The notes beneath the pieces are model-generated. The model saw only the letters and a list, made by a program, of their open reading frames with translations. It was not told the origin of the DNA and did not search any database. 64,000 nt of DNA from Deinococcus ficus (lineage in GTDB: Bacteria; Deinococcota; Deinococci; Deinococcales; Deinococcaceae). Position 1 is the stretch's first letter. Every line of letters starts with the position of its first letter. A program made the translations under genes and the position numbers. Below are positions 1 through 8,865 of this stretch, in pieces. The stretch lies in NCBI RefSeq assembly GCF_003444775.1, contig NZ_CP021082.1, forward strand, positions 186,001 to 250,000, written 5' to 3'.

Positions 1-1616
1 TGGAGAAGCAGCGGCAGCACCGTTCCACCTTCCGAAATCCACTTCGACTCATTCTCACCTCGGCCATTCTGCTCTCCGGAATGGCAGCGGCGCAGGAGCG
101 GGGCGGCACCCTCACAGTCGGCCTCAGCTACGACATCGACACGCTGAACGTCTACAGCACCGGCTTCCTGCACGACGCCGTGGCCCCCGTCGTCGAAGGC
201 CTCCTCGCCCCGGACAAGAACGCCAAGTACGTGCCGGTGCTGGCCCGCGAGGTGCCCACCGTCAAAAACGGCGGCATCAAGGTCGCGGCCGACGGCAAGA
301 CCATGACCATCACCTACAAGCTGCGCCCGAACGTGAAATGGCACGACGGCAAGCCCTTCACCTCCGCGGACGTTAAGTTCACCTGGGAAGCCGTCAAGAA
401 CCCGAAATTCATCGCGGAGAGCAAGGACGGCACCGAGGACATCCTGCGCATCGACACGCCCGACCCGCTCACGGCCGTGGTGCACTACAAGCGCATCGCC
501 CCGGACTTCGCCAGCACGCTCTTCACCTTCGGCATCCTGCCCAAGCACGCCCTCGAAGGCAAGGACCTGAACACCGATCCCTACAACACCAAGCCGCTGG
601 GCACCGGACCGTTCATGGTCAAGGAGTTCCGCCGCGGTCAGTACGTGGCGCTCACCCGCAACCCCAACTACTGGCGCAAGGACGCCAAGGGCCAGCAGCT
701 GCCGTACCTCGACGCCATGAACTTCAAGATCATCCCGGACAGCAACACCCTGGTCACCCAGTTGCGCTCCGGTGAGGTCCAGCTCGCGTACAACGTGCCC
801 TACGCGCAGGTCAAACAGCTCGATGCGCTCCCCAACCTGAAAATCGTCCAGAACAAGGTCCTCTCGTGGCAGCACCTCGACTTCAACTTCAAGGGCCCGG
901 CCGCGCTCCGCGACCTCGCCGTGCGTCAGGCCTTCGCGCACGCCATCAACCGCGACGCCGTGTCCAAGGCGCTCGGCGGCTACCCGGTGCCGATCGACAG
1001 CGTGGTCGTGCCGGTCTTCGACACCTACAACAAGAACGTGCCCAAGTACCCCTACAGCGTGAGCCGCGCCAACGCCATCCTGGACGCCGCCGGTTACCGC
1101 CGCGGCGCCGACGGGATCCGCGCCAAGAACGGCCAGCGCCTGAGCTTCAACCTGATGGTGCAGGCCGGACGGGCCAACGACGAGATCGCCCAGCAGGTGA
1201 TCATCGCCAACCTCAAGACCATCGGCGTTGAACTCAAACCCGACAACAAGTCGGGGGTGGCCTTCCGCGAAGCCCGCTACAACGGCACCTATGACCTCTG
1301 GTACGGCGGCTGGATTACCTCCGCCGATCCCGTCTACAGCGTCTTCTTCGGCAGCAAAGGCGTGAACAACGGACAGGGCTACAGCAACCCCGCCATCGAC
1401 CAGCTGCTCGCGCGGGCCGAAACCACCCTGGACGACGCCGCCCGCCGGACCATCCTGTTCAACTTCCAGACGGCCCTGATGAAGGACCTGCCGTCCCTGC
1501 CGATCACCAGCAACATCTCCATGATCGCCGTCACCGACAAGCTCGTGAATTTCACACCGAACCCGACCAACATGACGAACTTCGTCGATGTGGCCGAGTG
1601 GTATCTGCGCAGATAG
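1..1616 (+). CDS. Peptide/opine-type ABC transporter substrate-binding protein (SBP family 5), 5' end outside the window
   Basis: Extracellular solute-binding lobe protein that would capture an oligopeptide-like ligand and deliver it to the two permeases that follow. The frame is open from the window edge (position 3) and encodes a signal-peptide tail (LRLILTSAILLSG, then AAAQE) before the ATG at 81, so the true start lies upstream and the ATG is internal to the signal peptide. Family-5 hallmarks are visible: 'KWHDGKPFTSADVKFTWEAV' near residue 95, 'GTGPFMVKEF', 'NPNYWRKD', and the C-terminal 'NNGQGYSNPAIDQLL'. The ligand cannot be told from sequence. The co-transcribed DUF885 and M29 genes suggest a peptide or amino-acid-derived compound (inference). 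Confidence 0.93.
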   Translation, partial: EKQRQHRSTFRNPLRLILTSAILLSGMAAAQERGGTLTVGLSYDIDTLNVYSTGFLHDAVAPVVEGLLAPDKNAKYVPVLAREVPTVKNGGIKVAADGKTMTITYKLRPNVKWHDGKPFTSADVKFTWEAVKNPKFIAESKDGTEDILRIDTPDPLTAVVHYKRIAPDFASTLFTFGILPKHALEGKDLNTDPYNTKPLGTGPFMVKEFRRGQYVALTRNPNYWRKDAKGQQLPYLDAMNFKIIPDSNTLVTQLRSGEVQLAYNVPYAQVKQLDALPNLKIVQNKVLSWQHLDFNFKGPAALRDLAVRQAFAHAINRDAVSKALGGYPVPIDSVVVPVFDTYNKNVPKYPYSVSRANAILDAAGYRRGADGIRAKNGQRLSFNLMVQAGRANDEIAQQVIIANLKTIGVELKPDNKSGVAFREARYNGTYDLWYGGWITSADPVYSVFFGSKGVNNGQGYSNPAIDQLLARAETTLDDAARRTILFNFQTALMKDLPSLPITSNISMIAVTDKLVNFTPNPTNMTNFVDVAEWYLRR

Positions 1617-1622
1617 GTCAAC

Positions 1623-1646
1623 CGGGGAGGGGCTCGCCCCTCCCCG
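1623..1646 (+). promoter_or_regulatory. Intergenic stem-loop between binding protein and permease
   Basis: A perfect 10 bp inverted repeat (CGGGGAGGGG, 4-nt loop CTCG, CCCCTCCCCG) sits 6 nt after the binding-protein stop and just before the permease ribosome-binding site (GAGG at 1653). There is no T-run, so it is not a classic terminator. In binding-protein operons such hairpins often protect the 3' end of the upstream message, giving more binding protein than permease. That role is inferred here. Confidence 0.6.
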
Positions 1647-1663
1647 AAGTTTGAGGTGCGAGA

Positions 1664-2617
1664 GTGAATGTCAGTTTCCTCGTCAAGCGAATGGCCGGCA
1701 TGGTGCCGCTTCTCCTGGGCGTCTCCCTGATCCTGTTCGGGGTGCTGCACCTGGCGCCGGGCACCCCGCTGGACGTCTACGCCGACAACCCCAGCGTCAG
1801 CCCCGAGGCGCTGGAGCAAATGCGGCTGGCCCTGGGCCTCGATCAGCCCGCCTACATCCAGTACTTCCACTGGGTCCGCGGGTTCCTCACCGGCGAATGG
1901 GGGTACTCGATCCGGACCGGTCAGCCGGTCACGCGCGAAGTGGCGCTGCACCTGGGGCCGACCCTCACGCTGGGCGGCGTCAGCTTCCTGCTCGCCCTGC
2001 TGGTGGCCGTTCCACTGGGCGTGCTGAGTGCCCTGCGGCGGTCCAGTGCCGTGGACTACGTCATCACGCTCGGGTCGTTCCTCGGCATCAGCATGCCGGT
2101 GTTCTGGCTGGCCCTGATGCTGCAGCTGCTGTTCTCGGTGCACTGGCGGCTCCTGCCGTCGGCCGGCATGACCACCATCGGTGACGGCTCCCCCCTCGAC
2201 CTGATGCGGCACCTCGTGCTGCCCGCGTCGATCCTGGCGTTCGCCAGCGTGGCCGGCTGGAGCCGCTACATGCGCTCAAGCATGGTGGAGGTGCTCGGGC
2301 AGGATTACGTGCGCACCGCCCGCGCCAAGGGCCTCCCGCCGCGCCAGGTGGTCTACCGGCACGCTCTGCGCAACGCGATGGTCCCGATGATCACGGTGAT
2401 CGCCCTGGATTTCGCGGGCATCGTGTCCGGCGCGGTCATCACGGAAACCATCTTCGCGTGGCCAGGCATCGGCCGACTGTTTATCGAGAGCATGAACGGC
2501 CGCGACTACCCGGTCCTGATGGCGCTGATGATGATCGGCTCGCTCGCCCTGCTCCTGTGCAACCTGGTCGCCGACCTCGCCTATGCCGTCGCCGACCCGA
2601 GGATCCGTTATGAGTGA
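1664..2617 (+). CDS. ABC transporter permease, DppB/OppB type
   Basis: Inner-membrane subunit 1 of the importer. The 317-residue protein begins at a GTG with GAGG 7 nt upstream. It shows the N-terminal membrane segment with 'GVSLILFGVLHLAPGTP', the conserved 'LGLDQPAYIQYFHWVRGFLTGEWGYS' region typical of DppB, and the EAA loop 'DYVRTARAKGLPPRQVVYRHALRNAMVP' that docks onto the ATPase. About six hydrophobic segments are visible. Its last codons overlap the next permease start by 8 bp (ATGAGTGA), implying translational coupling. The ATPase subunits are not in the window and must be encoded elsewhere or shared. Confidence 0.95.
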   Translation: MNVSFLVKRMAGMVPLLLGVSLILFGVLHLAPGTPLDVYADNPSVSPEALEQMRLALGLDQPAYIQYFHWVRGFLTGEWGYSIRTGQPVTREVALHLGPTLTLGGVSFLLALLVAVPLGVLSALRRSSAVDYVITLGSFLGISMPVFWLALMLQLLFSVHWRLLPSAGMTTIGDGSPLDLMRHLVLPASILAFASVAGWSRYMRSSMVEVLGQDYVRTARAKGLPPRQVVYRHALRNAMVPMITVIALDFAGIVSGAVITETIFAWPGIGRLFIESMNGRDYPVLMALMMIGSLALLLCNLVADLAYAVADPRIRYE

Positions 2618-3503
2618 CGCCACCCTGCGCACCGCCTCACCTGCCCGCGGGCCCCGCCTGGCGGACACGCCCTGGCGCCGCTTCGTCCGGCGGTTCCGCA
2701 AGCACCGCTTCGCCGTGATCGGCCTGCTGACGCTGCTCGTCCTGGGCGTCCTGGCCGTAAGTGCGCCACTCCTCACCCCGTACACCTACGACGAGCAGGA
2801 CTTCAGCATCATCGGGCAGCCGCAGCCGCCCAGCCGGGCGCACCTGATGGGCACCGACGAACTGGGCCGCGACGGCTTCACGCGCGTGCTGTACGGCGCG
2901 CGGATCTCCCTGCTCGTCGGCCTGTTCAGCGCCCTGATCGCCACCGGCCTGGGCGTGCTGGTGGGCGCCCTGTCGGGGTACTACCGCGGGCACATCGACA
3001 CGCTGCTGATGCGGTTTACCGACATCATGCTCAGCATCCCCCTGCTGCCCCTGATGATCCTGCTGTCCGGGATGACCCGCCCCGGCATCCTGCTGCTGGT
3101 GTGCATCATCGGCGGCCTGGGGTGGATGGGCACCGCGCGGCTGGTGCGCAGCCAGTTCCTCAGCCTGCGTGAACGCGAGTACATCGAAGCGTCCCGCGCC
3201 CTGGGCGGCAGCAACAACCGCATCATGTTCCGCCACATCCTGCCCAACGCGATCGGTCCGATCGTCGTGTCCACCACCCTCGCCGTGGGCTCCGGCATCA
3301 TGCTCGAATCGGCCCTGTCCTTCCTCGGGATGGGCGTGCAGCCCCCCACGCCCACCTGGGGCAACCTGCTGAACAGCGCCAGCCAGTGGCTGAGCGGCGC
3401 CCCATGGCTGGCGATCTTCCCCGGCCTGATGATCCTGATCACGGTCCTGGCCGTGAACTTCCTCGGCGACGGCCTCCGGGACGCGCTCGACCCCCGCAGC
3501 TGA
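2610..3503 (+). CDS. ABC transporter permease, DppC/OppC type
   Basis: Inner-membrane subunit 2. The chosen ATG (2610) overlaps the stop of the preceding permease; an upstream in-frame ATG at 2583 is inside that gene and less likely. Of about 297 residues, the N-terminal 'WRRFVRRFRKHRFAVIGLLTLLVLGVLAV' segment is the OppC_N domain, 'HLMGTDELGRDGFTRVLYGARISLLVG' is a classic DppC block, and 'EREYIEASRALGGSNNRIMFRHILPNAIGP' is the EAA loop. The gene ends 43 nt before the next start, which has its own AGGAG. Confidence 0.95.
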   Translation: MSDATLRTASPARGPRLADTPWRRFVRRFRKHRFAVIGLLTLLVLGVLAVSAPLLTPYTYDEQDFSIIGQPQPPSRAHLMGTDELGRDGFTRVLYGARISLLVGLFSALIATGLGVLVGALSGYYRGHIDTLLMRFTDIMLSIPLLPLMILLSGMTRPGILLLVCIIGGLGWMGTARLVRSQFLSLREREYIEASRALGGSNNRIMFRHILPNAIGPIVVSTTLAVGSGIMLESALSFLGMGVQPPTPTWGNLLNSASQWLSGAPWLAIFPGLMILITVLAVNFLGDGLRDALDPRS

Positions 3504-3546
3504 AGCCCGCCCCATCCGCACTTCGTCCCCCTTCACAGGAGTTCCC

Positions 3547-4626
3547 ATGCGCATCACCATTGTTGGTTCCGGAGCGATCGGCGGTCTCGCCGGCGCCTGG
3601 ATGACCCAGGCCGGACACGACGTCACCCTCACCGACCGCTGGGCCGAGCACATCGACGCCCTCAAAGCCCACGGGCTCACCGTGGACGGGGTCCGCGGCA
3701 ACCACCACTTTCAGGTCCGCGCAGTGCACCCGCATGAGCTGAGCGGCCCGCTGGAGTGCGTGATGATCGCGACCAAATCCCAGCACAGCCTCGACGCCCT
3801 GGAAAGCGTCCTGCCGCTCTTCGGCCCGGACACGTTCGTGGTGTCGTTCCAGAACGGCTTCAACGAACCCGACCTGATCGCCCGGCTGGAAGCCGCCGGA
3901 CTGGGCGGCGCGGAGCGCGTCATGGGCAGCATCCCCAATTACGGCGGTGCGCTGGTCGATCCTGGCCACATCGAATTCGTTCACGAAGGCCCGATTCAAC
4001 TGGGAGAGATGACCGGTGTGCGAAGCCCCCGGCTGCTGGAGCTGGCGCGGTGTCTGGAAGCCCTGACGGAAGTGCAGCTGTCCGACAACATCTGGGGGCA
4101 GATCTGGGCCAAAGAGGTGTACAGCGCCCAGGTCGTCTTCAGCGCCCTGGTGAACGCACCTGTGACCGACAGCCTGGGCGTGGAACGCTACGCCCGCATC
4201 GCCGGGGCCGTGGTCCGGGAAGCGCTCGAAATCGCTGAGGCGAACGGCATCCAGGTGGAAGCCTTTGACTTCTTTGACCCGGCCAACTACAAGCCCAGCA
4301 CCCCGGAGGACACCCAGAAGCTGCTGGCCAACATTCACCACGCCATCTGGCTGCTCAAAAAAGACCAGAAGCCCCAGACCCACGCCTTCAAGAAAAAAGG
4401 CAGCGGCATCTGGTGGGACATCGTGTACCGCAACCGACCCAGCGAAGTCCGCTCGAGCAACGGCAAGCTGATCGATTTCGGCCAGCAGGCCGGTGCCGAC
4501 ACCAGGCTCAACGCCCGCCTGTGCGAAATGATCTACGAGATCGAGGACGGACGCCGCGAACTCGGCTTCCACAACTACGACGAGCTCGAGACGTACGTCA
4601 ACAGCCTCGGCAAGGCGCTGCCATGA
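3547..4626 (+). CDS. Ketopantoate reductase-like (ApbA/PanE family) oxidoreductase
   Basis: Likely NAD(P)H-dependent reduction of a 2-oxo-acid side product, or oxidation of the matching hydroxy acid. The N-terminal Rossmann motif GSGAIGG is at residues 7-13. The middle holds the family-type 'VVSFQNGFNEPDLI' (the usual NG-x-N block) and 'IWGQIWAKEVYSAQ' supplies the catalytic Lys. At 359 residues it is longer than PanE proper (about 300) because of an insert around residues 235-300 rich in Lys. That and its catabolic operon position argue against a pantothenate role. AGGAG lies 6 nt before the ATG. The gene overlaps the next by ATGA. Confidence 0.82.
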   Translation: MRITIVGSGAIGGLAGAWMTQAGHDVTLTDRWAEHIDALKAHGLTVDGVRGNHHFQVRAVHPHELSGPLECVMIATKSQHSLDALESVLPLFGPDTFVVSFQNGFNEPDLIARLEAAGLGGAERVMGSIPNYGGALVDPGHIEFVHEGPIQLGEMTGVRSPRLLELARCLEALTEVQLSDNIWGQIWAKEVYSAQVVFSALVNAPVTDSLGVERYARIAGAVVREALEIAEANGIQVEAFDFFDPANYKPSTPEDTQKLLANIHHAIWLLKKDQKPQTHAFKKKGSGIWWDIVYRNRPSEVRSSNGKLIDFGQQAGADTRLNARLCEMIYEIEDGRRELGFHNYDELETYVNSLGKALP

Positions 4627-5759
4627 GCGGCCCACGCCCGCTCGGGGTCGGCGTGATCGGCGCGCACGCCTGGGCCGAATCCGCCCACCTGCCCGGCTAC
4701 GCCGCGTACGAACGCGCGGACCTGGTGGCCATCTGCGACACCGTGCCGGAGCGCGCTGAGCGCCTCGCGCAGAAGTTCGGTGCCCGGCGCGTCTACACCG
4801 ATTACCGCGAGATGCTCAGGGACCCGGACATTCAGATGGTCGACGTGTGCACGCCCACCGACACGCACCTGCCACTGAGCCTGGCGGCCATCGCCGCAGG
4901 CAAACACGTGCTCAGCGAAAAACCCCTGGCGCATGATGCCGCCGACGCCTTCATGGCCGCCCGCAAGGCGCGGGAGGCTGGCGTGCGCACCAAACTCGGC
5001 TTCACCTTCCGCTACTCCCCGGCGGTGCGTCAGCTGCAGCGCTGGATCGCGGACGGCACGCTGGGCGAGATCTTCCACATCCACGGCCTGGAACAGAACA
5101 GCCAGTTCCTGGACCCGCACTACCCGCTGCGGCAGGTGCCCCAGGGAGCAGACTTCGCCACGTTGATTCCCTCCTCCGTGGTCGGGTACGGCTCCCACCT
5201 GCTGGACCTGGTGCGCTGGTGCGCCGGCGAGTACACCAGCGTGATCGGCAGCATGAAGAACTTCGTGCCGGAACGCGTCGTGCGGGGGTACGGCGAAGGC
5301 CTGCAGCGCATCGAGGTCGAGGACGGCACGGTGGCCCTGGCCGAGTTCGCCAGTGGCGCCCAGGGCATGCTCCAGACCAGCTACATCGCCGTCGGCAATT
5401 ATCCCGGCGTCGAACTGAGGGTCTACGGCAGCAAGGGCGCGGCCGTCGCCCGGCTGGTCGAAGAGAACGGCATCGCCGAGACGCTCCGCTTCGCCACGCC
5501 GGATCAGGTAGAGTTCCGTGATGTGGCGCTCCCGGAGAGCGCCTACCCACCGGGGACGACCCTGCACACGCCCTGGCCTGAACTCTACTACCGCAACCTC
5601 GTGCGCCACTTCGTCGACGAAATCCTGGACGACACCCCGGAGGAATGCACCTTCTACGACGGAGCGAAAAGCCAGGAGGCCGTGAACGCCATCGTGCAGT
5701 CTCACCGTGAGCGCCGCTGGGTGGACCTCCCCATGGTGGACGCCGGGACCCCGGCATGA
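4623..5759 (+). CDS. Gfo/Idh/MocA family NAD(P)-dependent oxidoreductase
   Basis: Dinucleotide-dependent dehydrogenase of the sugar/inositol/amino-acid-derivative type. The start is the ATG of an ATGA overlap with the previous gene; the longer open frame upstream is only read-through. The N-terminal Rossmann fold carries 'GVIGAHAWAESAHLPGY', 'TPTDTHLPLSLAAIAAGKHVLSEKPLA' has the family's EKP motif with the catalytic Lys, and the C-terminal GFO_IDH_MocA_C domain covers roughly residues 135-330. The substrate is unknown. It overlaps the next gene by ATGA. Confidence 0.9.
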   Translation: MSGPRPLGVGVIGAHAWAESAHLPGYAAYERADLVAICDTVPERAERLAQKFGARRVYTDYREMLRDPDIQMVDVCTPTDTHLPLSLAAIAAGKHVLSEKPLAHDAADAFMAARKAREAGVRTKLGFTFRYSPAVRQLQRWIADGTLGEIFHIHGLEQNSQFLDPHYPLRQVPQGADFATLIPSSVVGYGSHLLDLVRWCAGEYTSVIGSMKNFVPERVVRGYGEGLQRIEVEDGTVALAEFASGAQGMLQTSYIAVGNYPGVELRVYGSKGAAVARLVEENGIAETLRFATPDQVEFRDVALPESAYPPGTTLHTPWPELYYRNLVRHFVDEILDDTPEECTFYDGAKSQEAVNAIVQSHRERRWVDLPMVDAGTPA

Positions 5760-7381
5760 CCGACGCGTCCAGTCTGGCCGAGGACTACCTCCGGCTGCAC
5801 GCCCAGCTCCGCCCGGTGGACGCGACTTTCATGGGTCTGTCCGGCCATGACCACCAGCTGCCCCCCGCCAGCCTGGACTGCGTCGACGCCGAACTTGACG
5901 CCCTGGCGACCCTGCGTGGCCGGCTGCGGCACGCCTCCCGCCCCACCACGGCCGGCGCCCGCCTCGACGCGGGGCTGCTCGGCGCGCAGCTCACCGTCAC
6001 CGAGGCCGAACTCCGGCGCGCGCCCCGGCAGCAGAACCCGGCCTGGGCGACCGGTGAGGCCGCCTTCTCCGTGATTTCCCTGCTGCTCCCCGGGGAGCAC
6101 AGCGGCGCCGCCGAACGGGCCGACGCGCTGCGCGTGCGCCTCGAAGCGCTGCCCGGATTCCTGGGGGAAGCCCGCGCGCACCTCCAGGGCCGCGGCGCGC
6201 CGGGCGACTGGACCCGGCGCGCCTGCCTGGAAGCGCACGCCACGGCGAACCTGCTGGAACGCGGCCTGCCCCGCCACCCACTGTGGCAGGCGCCGATGCA
6301 GGGCCCCGCGTACCGGGCGGTCCGGGCCCTGCGCGCCCACGCCGACGAGCTCAGCCGCCTGCCCACCACCGGCACTGTCGCCTGCGGGGAAGCGCACCTC
6401 GACCTCCTGATGCGCGAAGGGCACGGCCTCGCGTTCGGGCCACGCGAGGCGCTCGAACAGGCCACGCTCGCGTTCGAACGGCTCAGCCGGGAACTCGAGG
6501 AGGACGCCGCGCGCCTGACGCCACACCATTCCTGGCAGGAGCAGGTGGCCGGACTGGAACAGGTCACCCCGGCTCCCGGCCGCGTCACCGACGCCTACCG
6601 CGCGTCACACGAAGCCGCCCTGGACGCCGCCGCGGGCCTGGTCACGCCCGAGCGTACCTACGACCTCGACTTCCGCAGCGTGCCCGACTGGGCGGTCGGC
6701 ACCGCCGACCTGTACTTCCTGTTCTACCGCTCCCCGGCGCCGCGGCGCCCGGGCACCGGCAGCGTGTACTGGGTGTTCCCGCCGGGCGAGGACCTCGGCG
6801 CGTACCTGCGTGCCCACAACACCAGCGTCATCAAGCTGGTGCACGCCGTGCACCACGGCAGCATCGGCCATCACACCCACAATGCCCGCGCCCGCAACGC
6901 TGACAGCGTCCTGGCGCGCGTGGCCGGCACCGACTGCGCCAGCGGCATCGCCATGCTCAGCGCCGGAACCAGCGTCGAAGGCTGGGCCTGCTACGCCGAG
7001 GACCTCCTCCTCGAAGCCCCAGGCTTCTATTCGCCCACCGAGGCGCTGCTGCTCAAGAGCTTCGAGCGGCGCAATGCCGCCTCGTGCATTGCCGACATCA
7101 AACTTCACCTCGGTGAGTGGAGCCTGGACGACATGCGCGCCTTCTACCGGGACCAGGCAAATTTCGCCCCGGCCCGGATCTGGAGCGAAACCACCCGGAA
7201 CTCCATGTTCCCCGCCACCCGCCTGATGTACTGGCTCGGCACCGAAGCCATCAAAGACCTGCGGGCCGAACTGAACCTGCCCGCCCAGACGTTCCATGAC
7301 GCGCTGCTCGCCCACGGCCACGCACCCGTCTCATGGATCGCCGAGGAACTGCGCCAAGCGCACACCCAGGAGACCGCATGA
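5756..7381 (+). CDS. DUF885 family protein (putative metallopeptidase-like hydrolase)
   Basis: 541-residue member of the DUF885 group, which is alpha-helical and usually has a zinc-peptidase-like HEAxPGHH signature. Here the corresponding block reads 'VHAVHHGSIGHHTHN', so several His are kept but the canonical HE..GHH is altered: a His-rich variant with no Glu. Downstream 'AMLSAGTSVEGWACYAEDLL' is the second conserved block with its Glu. No signal peptide is seen, so it probably acts in the cytoplasm on the imported compound. ATGA overlaps occur at both ends. Family membership is fairly secure; activity is not. Confidence 0.8.
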   Translation: MTDASSLAEDYLRLHAQLRPVDATFMGLSGHDHQLPPASLDCVDAELDALATLRGRLRHASRPTTAGARLDAGLLGAQLTVTEAELRRAPRQQNPAWATGEAAFSVISLLLPGEHSGAAERADALRVRLEALPGFLGEARAHLQGRGAPGDWTRRACLEAHATANLLERGLPRHPLWQAPMQGPAYRAVRALRAHADELSRLPTTGTVACGEAHLDLLMREGHGLAFGPREALEQATLAFERLSRELEEDAARLTPHHSWQEQVAGLEQVTPAPGRVTDAYRASHEAALDAAAGLVTPERTYDLDFRSVPDWAVGTADLYFLFYRSPAPRRPGTGSVYWVFPPGEDLGAYLRAHNTSVIKLVHAVHHGSIGHHTHNARARNADSVLARVAGTDCASGIAMLSAGTSVEGWACYAEDLLLEAPGFYSPTEALLLKSFERRNAASCIADIKLHLGEWSLDDMRAFYRDQANFAPARIWSETTRNSMFPATRLMYWLGTEAIKDLRAELNLPAQTFHDALLAHGHAPVSWIAEELRQAHTQETA

Positions 7382-8061
7382 CCCTCACCCAGGACCGGAA
7401 AACAGACATTCAGCAGCGCTTCCTGCGCGTCGACACGGCCAACGTGGCCGACATCCTCGACGAGATGGGCCACCTGGACTGCGGCCTCGCCAGCGACCTG
7501 TGGCCCATCCGCGAGCGCCTGGAACGCATGGCCGGCTGGGCCTACACCATTCGCGGGCAGATGACGCCCTACCCCGGCACCGGCGACCCGAAGAAGATGG
7601 AAGCGGTCAGTGGACTGACGCCCGGCCACCTCAGCGTCTGGAGTGGAGGGGGCGCCGAGGGCGTGTGCTTCTTCGGGGAGCTCATCGCGCGGGGCATGCA
7701 GCTGCGCGGGTGCACCGGCGCGCTCGTCGACGGCGGCATCCGCGACATCGAATGGCTGGCCCGAATGGACTTCCCCGTCTACGCCCGCTACCGCACGCCG
7801 GTGCAGTCGATCGGCCGCTGGGCCGTCAACGCCTGGCAGGTGGACATCTACCTGCCGGGCGCCACCAGCGCCCGCGTGCGCGTCCGCCCGGACGACTTCA
7901 TCCTCGCCGACGCCGACGGCGCCCTGGTGATCCCACAGGAGATCGTGGAAACGGTGCTGGAACGCGCCGAAGCGCTCACCGAAAAAGAAGCGCGGATCCG
8001 CGAGGACCTGGACGCGGGCATGAGCCTTCCAGACGTCCTGACCAAGTACGGGCACGTGTAA
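7378..8061 (+). CDS. RraA-like / HMG-aldolase family protein
   Basis: 227-residue protein of the RraA/dimethylmenaquinone-methyltransferase-like fold, which includes 4-hydroxy-4-methyl-2-oxoglutarate aldolases and oxaloacetate decarboxylases. Conserved blocks are 'TANVADILDEMGH' at the N-terminus and 'GCTGALVDGGIRDIEWLARMDFPVYARY', whose R-D pair is the aldolase active-site feature. The ATG at 7378 overlaps the preceding TGA; the in-frame ATG at 7333 lies inside the previous gene. In this operon an aldolase or decarboxylase step on a 2-oxo acid is more plausible than RNase E inhibition (inference). Confidence 0.85.
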   Translation: MTLTQDRKTDIQQRFLRVDTANVADILDEMGHLDCGLASDLWPIRERLERMAGWAYTIRGQMTPYPGTGDPKKMEAVSGLTPGHLSVWSGGGAEGVCFFGELIARGMQLRGCTGALVDGGIRDIEWLARMDFPVYARYRTPVQSIGRWAVNAWQVDIYLPGATSARVRVRPDDFILADADGALVIPQEIVETVLERAEALTEKEARIREDLDAGMSLPDVLTKYGHV

Positions 8062-8064
8062 GTC

Positions 8065-8853
8065 ATGGACCTCACCCTTCACGATCAACCGGCAGTCGTC
8101 ACGGCCGCCAGCGCCGGCCTCGGGTACGCCACCGCCCTCGCCCTCGCCCAGGAAGGCGCACGCGTGGCCCTGTGCTCCCGTGACGGCCAGCGCGCCCGCT
8201 CGGCCGCCGACCGGATCGAACAGGCGACCGGCCGCCCCGTCCACGCGTACGAAGCCGACGTCGCCGACGGGGACGCCCTGCGCCGCTTCATCGATCAGGC
8301 CGCGCAGGACCTCGGCGGCCTGAAGGTCCTCGTGTGTAACGCCGGCGGTCCCCCCGCCGGCAGCTTCACCACCCTCAGCGAGAGCGACTGGATGACCGCG
8401 TTCCAGCTCACCCTGATGAGCGTCGTCCGGAGCGTGGACGCCGCGCTGCCACACTTCCGGCAGGGGGGCGGCGGGCGCGTGCTGAGCATCGTCAGCAGCA
8501 GCGTGAAACGCCCACTGGAGAACCTGACCCTTTCCAACGCCTACCGCCCGGCCGTCCAGGGCCTGTGCAAGTCCCTGAGCATCGAACTTGCGACAGACAA
8601 CGTGCAGGTCAACTGCCTGGCACCCGGCCGCATTCTCACCGAACGCATTCAGGTGCTCGACGAAGCCGCCGCCCGCCGGCGCGGCACGACCTGGCAGGCG
8701 GTCCGCGAGCGGTCCGAACAGGAAATCCCGATGCGGCGCCTCGGCACCCCCGAGGAGTTCGGGCGGGTCGCCGCCTTCCTGTGCTCCGGAGCGGCCACGT
8801 ACGTCAACGGCAGCACCTGGCTCGTCGACGGCGGCGCCGTCACCTCCTTCTGA
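8065..8853 (+). CDS. Atypical short-chain dehydrogenase/reductase lacking the YxxxK catalytic pair
   Basis: 262-residue SDR fold. The cofactor motif is TAASAGLG (residues 13-20) rather than TGxxxGIG. The active-site Ser region (SIVSSS, 141-146) is present. Where YxxxK should stand the sequence is 'SNAYRPAVQGLCKSL': aligning on GLxKSL puts Ser157 at the Tyr position and Arg161 at the Lys position. The 'NAGGPPAG' block (92-99) supports the known BKR-like SDR subgroup that departs from both the NAD motif and the catalytic tetrad. It may bind cofactor without classic hydride transfer, or use another acid/base. The start is 3 nt after the preceding stop. Confidence 0.88.
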   Translation: MDLTLHDQPAVVTAASAGLGYATALALAQEGARVALCSRDGQRARSAADRIEQATGRPVHAYEADVADGDALRRFIDQAAQDLGGLKVLVCNAGGPPAGSFTTLSESDWMTAFQLTLMSVVRSVDAALPHFRQGGGGRVLSIVSSSVKRPLENLTLSNAYRPAVQGLCKSLSIELATDNVQVNCLAPGRILTERIQVLDEAAARRRGTTWQAVRERSEQEIPMRRLGTPEEFGRVAAFLCSGAATYVNGSTWLVDGGAVTSF

Positions 8854-8865
8854 CCCGGAGTTCCC

